Origin: Bacillota bacterium
Lineage (GTDB): Bacteria > Bacillota > Clostridia > Lachnospirales > Lachnospiraceae
Assembly: GCA_023411225.1 (NCBI GenBank)
Contig: JAEYPA010000085.1
Span: 1 to 36,997 of the forward strand
Direction: 5' to 3'
DNA length: 36,997 nucleotides
Within the stretch, counting starts at the first letter, position 1. The number at the start of each line of letters is the position of its first letter. The notes beneath the pieces are model-generated. The model saw only the letters and a program-made list of their open reading frames with translations. It made no database searches and was not told the origin of the DNA. The position numbers were made by a program, and so were the translations under genes. Shown here piece by piece: positions 31,561-36,997 of this stretch.

Positions 31561-34161
31561 TTAACTTATTCTTTGAATCTTGACTACATACTCTTTTGTC
31601 TTACCGTTCGCAGCTTTCACTGTTATGTTCACATTGGTAATACCTTTTTCTAAGGCAATCGTTACACCCTTTGCTAGGTTAACGGTAGATGATGCTTCAA
31701 ATTTTTGTTCTTTCCCGCTGGTTGCATGTTTTGCTAGTATTTTAGTTACACTGGCACCTGCGCCTGCAACTGTTGGGGTAATTATAACCTTATCCTTGTT
31801 AATGGTGTAGCTTGGTGCATAGCTTCTAAACGTAAAATTATTCTTAGCGCTAGACACATAGGTTGTAGTTCCATTATAGATTTTCAGATCCTTCAGATAG
31901 AAATTAAAATTCTTCTTATTCAAATCGGATACTTTGTCCGGATGAATAGCTTTCGTGGTTGGTAAAGTGGTATATACAGGAATTTTAAATACAAATGCAT
32001 TGTTTAACTTCCCTGCACCATGATAACCAGAATAGCTTTTCTTAGCTTCTGAATATGGACCCTGTACATTAGTCATATATTGATGAGTATGGGTTTTATA
32101 AGCGGTAACATTAAACTTCTGAAAATATTGAGTGTCTTGTCCTTGATTTATATACGAATCACCAATAAATTTAGCGCCACCCATAATTGCTTTATATGGA
32201 TTATCCCAAGGAATGAACATATTTGTATTTAAAGTAGCATTACTTCCACCTTTCTTTGCATAGTTTAACCCATTCTCAATTGCTGAGTTTTTGGAGTCAT
32301 AAGCCCCAATATTGTAAAAGTTATAATATCCCTCAAAACCTTTTCTGTTTCCAGTACAAGAGTCACTAAATACATACTTTCCATTACTGTATTTCAAGAC
32401 CTCTTGCTTGATTCTTGCAATCAGATGAACTGGACTAATACCAGCATAATTAGCAGCATCCATAATTGCATCCACATAAGTCATTGTATTCTTACCGTTT
32501 TTGTTAGTATAAGTAAAACTTCCAGCTAAAGGTGTACCCTTAGCCATATATTCTACGATATCCTTCGTATGAGCATTCTGCGTATATTTTAAGTTTTCAA
32601 ACATAAAAATATTTGTCTCATCCAAAAAGTTACGTGGATCCATGTAATACTGTATAGCTGTTTTAGATGCAGTCACCCATTTACTCCCATCTACAACAAA
32701 TGGCTTATCATTTAACACATCATAGGCAGACGTACTATCTGAGCCACTCACCCAATCCGATATCCATTCATATTTAAGACTCTGAACGGTATTTCCACCT
32801 TTTTTGTTGGTTTGTTTTGACACCGCATAATCAAATGAAAAGCCAGTCTTATACGCTTTAAAGGTCCAGGATGGATGCACTTTATGAATCTTGTATAAAG
32901 ATTCAATATAGGTAGCTGGGAATCCTTCCGCTTTCATCTTCTTCGTAAATTCTGCTTCTGACAATACCTTAGCAGGAGGTTGTGGCTTCACACTTGGTGT
33001 TGGTGTTGGCTTTGGGGTTGGCGTCGATGTTGGCTTTGGGGTTGGCGTTGGCGTTGGCGTTGGCGTTGTGGTACTGCTACTACCCTTTTTGAAATTCACA
33101 TCATACGCTTTGATATAGCCATTGTAATACTTATTCTTGTACTTAAAGTTAGCATAATAATACCGTACTCCCTTAGAGTAGGTTTCCTTTGTAATTGAAA
33201 CACTGGTATTCTTAGCTAATTTAACAGCTGTGCCACTTATGGTCATCTTTGAAGATGTATTCTTATAAATCTGAGCTGTTGTGGGACGAACTGAAACACT
33301 TATCTTGGATTTTAATGTAAGCTGTACATAATCCCCTGAAACCCAGCCGTAACATGTCTTACCACTGTAGGTAAAGGAGATATAATACCACTTCTGTCCA
33401 TTCTTTACTGTTTCATTACGAAGATAAACCGTCTGGGACTTCTTTAAAACAACATTTACTTTGTTGTACTTTAACTGAGAAGCTTTCGTACCTGCTGCTG
33501 TTCGAACCTTTAAAGAATCTCTTGTCTTGGCAGCGACCTTATAATTAAGAGAAGAGGTAGTAGTTGTGGTTGAATTCGTGGTTGGGGCTTTACTTGAGGA
33601 GTCTACGGTAACAAATGTCTTTGATACGTAACCCTTTATAGCCTTATTATCAAAAGTTGCGCTAACATAGTACCAACCAGTATGTTCACTGTAAATAATA
33701 ACTTTTGCGCCCTTTTTTAAGGAAACATTTTTACCTCCACTAGTTACCTTTGCATAAGATGTCCCAGGTCCTTTACGAACATTAACGGGACTATCATTGA
33801 TTGTACCTGTTCTAGTGGTAGTCGCTACTGGAGTAGCACTTGAAGTTGTCTTTATGGATCCTACATATGTTTTACTAACATAACCCTTTAAAGATTTCTT
33901 ATTATATGTAAATGAAACATAATACCATCCACTTTTTTCTTTGAGAATCGTTACCGTCGTATTCTTCTTCAACTGAACCTTTTTTCCATTTTCCTTTAGA
34001 ACACTATATTTTGTGCCTGCATTCGTTCGAACATTTAATTTATTTACTGTTACCTTTCCTGTTTTTACCGCCAAAGCATTTGAATCCTGTAAAAACAGGA
34101 ACATAAATATACTTAAACTAAGCGCAGCGACAATATATGTTGCTATTCTTCTTTTTTTCAT
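31561..34161 (-). CDS. Secreted multi-SH3b N-acetylglucosaminidase-like wall hydrolase
   Basis: The 866-residue protein has a signal peptide (1-31, ending NALA). Three clear bacterial SH3 domains follow (about 33-100, 118-185 and 208-280; each with the NVR/KVR turn and a GWYYV or KWYYI strand), then a fourth, degenerate one (about 285-355). A Pro/Thr-rich linker (365-395) leads to a glucosaminidase domain (about 400-740), which has NFLDETNIFMFENL, GISPVHLIARIKQE (candidate catalytic Glu about 587) and FYNIGAYDS. A cadherin-like beta sandwich (760-866) ends the protein. It would bind and cut peptidoglycan. The start at 34161 was chosen because MKKRR begins a normal signal peptide and AAAGGA lies just upstream; an in-frame ATG at 34215 is less likely. 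Confidence 0.88.
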   Translation of the reverse strand: MKKRRIATYIVAALSLSIFMFLFLQDSNALAVKTGKVTVNKLNVRTNAGTKYSVLKENGKKVQLKKNTTVTILKEKSGWYYVSFTYNKKSLKGYVSKTYVGSIKTTSSATPVATTTRTGTINDSPVNVRKGPGTSYAKVTSGGKNVSLKKGAKVIIYSEHTGWYYVSATFDNKAIKGYVSKTFVTVDSSSKAPTTNSTTTTTSSLNYKVAAKTRDSLKVRTAAGTKASQLKYNKVNVVLKKSQTVYLRNETVKNGQKWYYISFTYSGKTCYGWVSGDYVQLTLKSKISVSVRPTTAQIYKNTSSKMTISGTAVKLAKNTSVSITKETYSKGVRYYYANFKYKNKYYNGYIKAYDVNFKKGSSSTTTPTPTPTPTPKPTSTPTPKPTPTPSVKPQPPAKVLSEAEFTKKMKAEGFPATYIESLYKIHKVHPSWTFKAYKTGFSFDYAVSKQTNKKGGNTVQSLKYEWISDWVSGSDSTSAYDVLNDKPFVVDGSKWVTASKTAIQYYMDPRNFLDETNIFMFENLKYTQNAHTKDIVEYMAKGTPLAGSFTYTNKNGKNTMTYVDAIMDAANYAGISPVHLIARIKQEVLKYSNGKYVFSDSCTGNRKGFEGYYNFYNIGAYDSKNSAIENGLNYAKKGGSNATLNTNMFIPWDNPYKAIMGGAKFIGDSYINQGQDTQYFQKFNVTAYKTHTHQYMTNVQGPYSEAKKSYSGYHGAGKLNNAFVFKIPVYTTLPTTKAIHPDKVSDLNKKNFNFYLKDLKIYNGTTTYVSSAKNNFTFRSYAPSYTINKDKVIITPTVAGAGASVTKILAKHATSGKEQKFEASSTVNLAKGVTIALEKGITNVNITVKAANGKTKEYVVKIQRIS
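32992..33068. repeat. Hexanucleotide-type tandem repeat encoding the Pro/Thr linker
   Basis: Imperfect repeats of GTTGGC/GTTGGT-type hexamers, with the last four nearly identical, encode the TPTP/KPTP linker of the wall hydrolase. Such repeats can change length by slippage in whole codon pairs. Confidence 0.75.
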
Positions 34162-34297
34162 TCCAACAGTCCTTTCCCTTCTGCTATAGACATACTTTGA
34201 TGTTATTATCGACATTTACTTCGTATCGGTTAAATAAATTACATAATTTTTATCTAATTAATGTTTTTTGTAATATATTTATCTACTTATGTAGAAT

Positions 34298-34326
34298 ATC
34301 AAAGTTCTATGGCAGTTTTATGTCAA
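34298..34326 (-). promoter_or_regulatory. Promoter of the SH3b/glucosaminidase gene
   Basis: On the minus strand a perfect TTGACA (34321-34326) is followed after 17 nt by TTTGAT (34298-34303). It lies directly after the purD terminator. Confidence 0.6.
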
Positions 34327-34355
34327 AATAGTAACTATAGTCCCTAATAACATTA

Positions 34356-34403
34356 TAAAAGGATGCAAATCGTCTTGTACTACAAGGCTTGATTTGCATC
34401 CCT
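34356..34403 (-). terminator. Intrinsic terminator of the pur operon
   Basis: An 11-bp perfect stem GGATGCAAATC/GATTTGCATCC (34361-34371 and 34391-34401) with an inner CTTGTA/TACAAG pairing is followed on the minus strand by TTTTAT. It lies about 35 nt after the purD stop. Confidence 0.85.
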
Positions 34404-34436
34404 TTATATTTATATAAAACCGGATTCTGTAATTAG

Positions 34437-35708
34437 CTACACTTCATCTATGGCTTTGCCAATATCATTTCTCATATACTTATTGTCATACTCTATCCAT
34501 TTAGTAGCTTCGTAAGCATTGGCTCTGGCAGCCTTAAGATTCTCGCCTTTAGCCGTTACCCCTAATACTCGTCCTCCATCAGTGACAATTCCCCTGTCTG
34601 TCAACTTAGTTCCAGCATGAAAGACATAATAACCCTCTTTTCCCTTAAAGGAATTCAGTCCATGTATGACAAAACCTCTGTCATAATGCTCTGGATAACC
34701 ATCTGAAGCTAAGATTACACAAACTGCTGCATTGTCTTCAAACTCAAGATTGATATCCATTAGCGTTCCATCGATACAAGCTTCCATTACATCTATGATA
34801 TCATTTTTCATACGTGGAAGAACTACCTGTGCCTCAGGGTCTCCAAAGCGAGCATTGTATTCCAATACCTTTGGACCTTCCTCTGTCAACATAAGTCCTA
34901 CAAATAGAATACCTACAAAATCTCTGCCTTCAGCTTTCATAGCATCCATAGTTGCTTGATAAATATACTTCTTGCAGAACTCATCTACCTCTTTGGTGTA
35001 AAATGGGCTTGGAGAAAAAGTCCCCATACCACCTGTATTAAGGCCCTGGTCTCCATCTTTGGCACGTTTGTGATCCTGAGCGCTAGTCATTGGTTTAATA
35101 TGAGTACCATCACAATAACACAACACAGACACTTCACGGCCAGTCATAAATTCCTCTACAACAATTCGATCTCCTGCACTGCCAAACTGTTTATCTAACA
35201 TCAAGGTTTTGACACCCTTTTTCGCTTCATCTAAGTCTTTGCAGATCAACACTCCTTTACCAAGAGCAAGACCATCTGCCTTTAGAACAATAGGAAACTT
35301 ACCTTTTTCAATATAAGCAATGGCTTCATCAGGATTATGAAAGGTTTCATAGGAAGCACTTGGAATGTTATACTTTTTCATTAAATCTTTGGAGAATGCT
35401 TTACTGCCTTCAATGATGGCTGCATTTTTTCTAGGTCCAAATACCTTTAACCCTGCACTTTCAAAAGCATCCACTGCTCCGGCTACCAATGGATCATCTG
35501 GTCCGACAATGGTAAAATCAATTGTTTTTTCCTTTGCAAAAGTTACTAGTTTATCAAATTCCATCACACCGATAGGGACACATTCGGCAAGGTCTTCTAT
35601 TCCTGCATTTCCTGGTGCACAGTATATCTTCTCTACACGATTGCTTTTTGCCACGCTTGCAACGATGGCATGCTCCCTTCCGCCGCTGCCAACTACTAGT
35701 ACATTCAT
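34437..35708 (-). CDS. purD: Phosphoribosylamine-glycine ligase (GAR synthetase)
   Basis: This enzyme joins phosphoribosylamine and glycine using ATP, an early step of purine synthesis. The 423-residue protein is a standard-length ATP-grasp enzyme: N-terminal VLVVGSGGREHAIV, central lid and ATP site (FPIVLKADGLALGKGVLI), the family signature RFGDPEAQVVLPR and the C-terminal domain with KGEGYYVFHAGT-like strands. A GGAGGGAT ribosome site precedes the ATG. It is the last gene of the operon, 17 nt after purN, and is followed by a strong terminator. purH, which commonly lies between purN and purD in Firmicutes, is absent here. Confidence 0.97.
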   Translation of the reverse strand: MNVLVVGSGGREHAIVASVAKSNRVEKIYCAPGNAGIEDLAECVPIGVMEFDKLVTFAKEKTIDFTIVGPDDPLVAGAVDAFESAGLKVFGPRKNAAIIEGSKAFSKDLMKKYNIPSASYETFHNPDEAIAYIEKGKFPIVLKADGLALGKGVLICKDLDEAKKGVKTLMLDKQFGSAGDRIVVEEFMTGREVSVLCYCDGTHIKPMTSAQDHKRAKDGDQGLNTGGMGTFSPSPFYTKEVDEFCKKYIYQATMDAMKAEGRDFVGILFVGLMLTEEGPKVLEYNARFGDPEAQVVLPRMKNDIIDVMEACIDGTLMDINLEFEDNAAVCVILASDGYPEHYDRGFVIHGLNSFKGKEGYYVFHAGTKLTDRGIVTDGGRVLGVTAKGENLKAARANAYEATKWIEYDNKYMRNDIGKAIDEV

Positions 35709-35725
35709 CTTATCCCTCCAATTGA

Positions 35726-36352
35726 CTAATTAAGAATCTCAACCGTTCCATTAATAATATTAAGTTTATGATTGGCAAAGAGGTTAATTGCTTCAGGAAG
35801 TATCTTCCATTCCGCCTGTTCCATTACTCTTCTTTGTAAGCTCTCAGGGGTATCCATAGGCTGTACCTCCACTGCCTTTTGTAAAATGATTGGACCAGTA
35901 TCACAACCCTCATCCACAAAATGCACGGTAGCACCTGTTACCTTCACTCCACGTTTTAAGACTTGCTCATGAACCTTAAGACCATAATATCCAGGGCCAC
36001 AAAAAGAGGGAATCAACGATGGATGAATATTGATAATCTTTCCGGCATATTCCTTTACAATAGCTTCCGGTAAGATTACTAGATATCCTGCCAAAACAAC
36101 AAAATCAATCTGATTTTCACGTAATGTATCTACCATAGCCTGATTGAATTCTTCTCTGGTCTCGTAGTCTTTAGGGGATATGCAAAGCCCCTTTATTCCA
36201 TTGTTCTCACTTCTTTTAAGAGCATAGGCATCCTTTTTGTTGCTGATGACAAGAGCAAGTGTTGTGTTGGTTATATTGCCATTTTCTACTTGGTCAATAA
36301 TTGCCTGGAGATTGGTGCCTCCACCTGAAACCAATACAGCTGCTCTTAACAT
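35726..36352 (-). CDS. purN: Phosphoribosylglycinamide formyltransferase (GAR transformylase 1)
   Basis: PurN transfers a formyl group from 10-formyltetrahydrofolate to GAR, a step of purine synthesis. The 208-residue protein shows the N-terminal substrate loop VSGGGTNLQAIID, the catalytic Asn and His in INIHPSLIPSFCG, and the catalytic Asp in VDEGCDTGPII. The length is typical. It overlaps the purM end by 7 nt and precedes purD by 17 nt, so the three genes act as one operon. The product feeds the next steps toward FAICAR and IMP encoded elsewhere. Confidence 0.97.
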   Translation of the reverse strand: MLRAAVLVSGGGTNLQAIIDQVENGNITNTTLALVISNKKDAYALKRSENNGIKGLCISPKDYETREEFNQAMVDTLRENQIDFVVLAGYLVILPEAIVKEYAGKIINIHPSLIPSFCGPGYYGLKVHEQVLKRGVKVTGATVHFVDEGCDTGPIILQKAVEVQPMDTPESLQRRVMEQAEWKILPEAINLFANHKLNIINGTVEILN

Positions 36353-36997
36353 ACGGTTACTCCTTTTTCCCCTGCTTTAATCTCACCAATGATATATGAG
36401 CTCTCGCCAGCAAGAGCAATAAGGTTCATTGCCTTATCAACCTGTTCTTTATCTATTGCAACAATCATACCAATACCCATATTATAGGTATTGTACATCA
36501 TTTCTTCTTTAATATTTCCATCCTCACGAAGCATATCAAAAATAGGAGGAATAGGATAGCTGTTTTTATTCACTACTGCATGGATTCCATCCTTTAACAT
36601 TCTTGGAATATTCTCATAAAAGCCACCACCGGTAATATGGCTACAAGCTTTTACCTTTACACCACCAGTCTTTAAAGATTTCAGTGCATTTACATAAATC
36701 TTGGTTGGTGTTAGTAAGGTTTCTCCTAAGGTAGCTCCTAACGATTCGTAGTAGGTACTTAATGCATCATATTCCATACTAAAGACCTTGCGAACAAGAG
36801 AATATCCATTACTGTGTATTCCAGAGGAAGCAATTCCTATTAAGATATCACCGTCCTTGAGGGACTGTCCATCGATTAGGTCCTTCTCATCTACGATACC
36901 TACGGAAAATCCAGCCAAGTCATACTCATCGATTGGATAGAAGCCAGGCATTTCTGCTGTCTCTCCACCAATTAATGCTGCACCAGCCTGTTTACAA
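36346..36997 (-). CDS. purM: Phosphoribosylformylglycinamidine cyclo-ligase (AIR synthetase), 5' part beyond window
   Basis: PurM closes the imidazole ring of AIR from FGAM with ATP. The window holds the last 217 residues; the N-terminus lies past the right edge. The first complete codons encode CKQAGAALIGGETAEMPGFY, a conserved PurM motif, so an ATG at 36951 is internal and not the real start. Later features are GLASSGIHSNGYSLVRKV-like sequence (the nucleotide-binding segment, here IGIASSGIHSNGYS) and HITGGGFYENIPRML. The stop overlaps purN by 7 nt. Confidence 0.95.
   Translation of the reverse strand, partial: CKQAGAALIGGETAEMPGFYPIDEYDLAGFSVGIVDEKDLIDGQSLKDGDILIGIASSGIHSNGYSLVRKVFSMEYDALSTYYESLGATLGETLLTPTKIYVNALKSLKTGGVKVKACSHITGGGFYENIPRMLKDGIHAVVNKNSYPIPPIFDMLREDGNIKEEMMYNTYNMGIGMIVAIDKEQVDKAMNLIALAGESSYIIGEIKAGEKGVTVC

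Noticed and set aside
36346..36951. A purM gene starting at the ATG at 36951
   Set aside because: The frame stays open to the window edge with conserved PurM residues upstream, so this ATG is internal.
1..36997. CRISPR arrays, insertion sequences or prophage
   Set aside because: No regularly spaced repeats, transposase, integrase or phage-like genes were seen; base use is even across the window.

Overview
The window looks like a chromosomal segment of a low-GC, strictly anaerobic Firmicute, most likely a Lachnospiraceae/Clostridiales member. The reasons are the AT-rich base composition, strong GGAGG-type ribosome sites, a class III (oxygen-sensitive) ribonucleotide reductase, an EFR1-type flavodoxin/ferredoxin protein, the mcsA-mcsB-clpC cluster and a T-box riboswitch. 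No insertion sequence, phage gene, rRNA or CRISPR array was seen. Almost every gene lies on the minus strand; the exceptions are a DegV-family gene and a tRNA-Trp gene.

Reading left to right: 1-6506 is an export-type operon (transcribed right to left) of three HlyD/RND-type adaptor proteins, a 10-TM FtsX-like permease and an ATPase cut by the left edge, with a near-consensus promoter at 6592-6620. Next is nrdD (6852-8978), preceded by a tandem pair of NrdR-box-like sites. At 9158-11701 is a phospholipid operon: a YbhN/LPG-synthase-TM-like membrane protein, PssA (phosphatidylserine synthase) and Psd (phosphatidylserine decarboxylase), that is, phosphatidylethanolamine synthesis. A small exported peptide gene and the plus-strand degV gene follow.

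The most unusual block is 13573-21763. A T-box leader whose specifier reads best as the valine codon GUA controls ilvB and ilvH. These are followed with only 9, 26 and -4 nt between genes by an EFR1 flavodoxin/ferredoxin protein and the two halves of a heterodimeric ABC exporter, and then 48 nt later by a fusion of a PHP phosphoesterase domain with a YbaK/ProX-type aminoacyl-tRNA deacylase domain. No terminator was seen between these genes, so a tRNA-sensing riboswitch may control a protein that itself carries a tRNA-editing fold. A divergently transcribed tRNA-Trp gene sits beside the T-box promoter.

From 22055 to 29932 come a soluble protein with an MCP signalling tip followed by a Cache sensor, radA, an unrecognised small beta-rich protein, and clpC-mcsB-mcsA. 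The last group is headed by a short GntR/YtrA-type regulator instead of the usual CtsR, with a palindrome over its promoter. Positions 30136-34161 hold two secreted cell-surface genes: a cohesin-like/cadherin-like membrane-anchored protein and a multi-SH3b glucosaminidase. The right end is the purine operon purM (partial)-purN-purD, closed by a strong terminator.

Gene functions come from recognisable motifs read in the translated sequence; no database search was run. Promoters, terminators and RNA structures were identified by eye.
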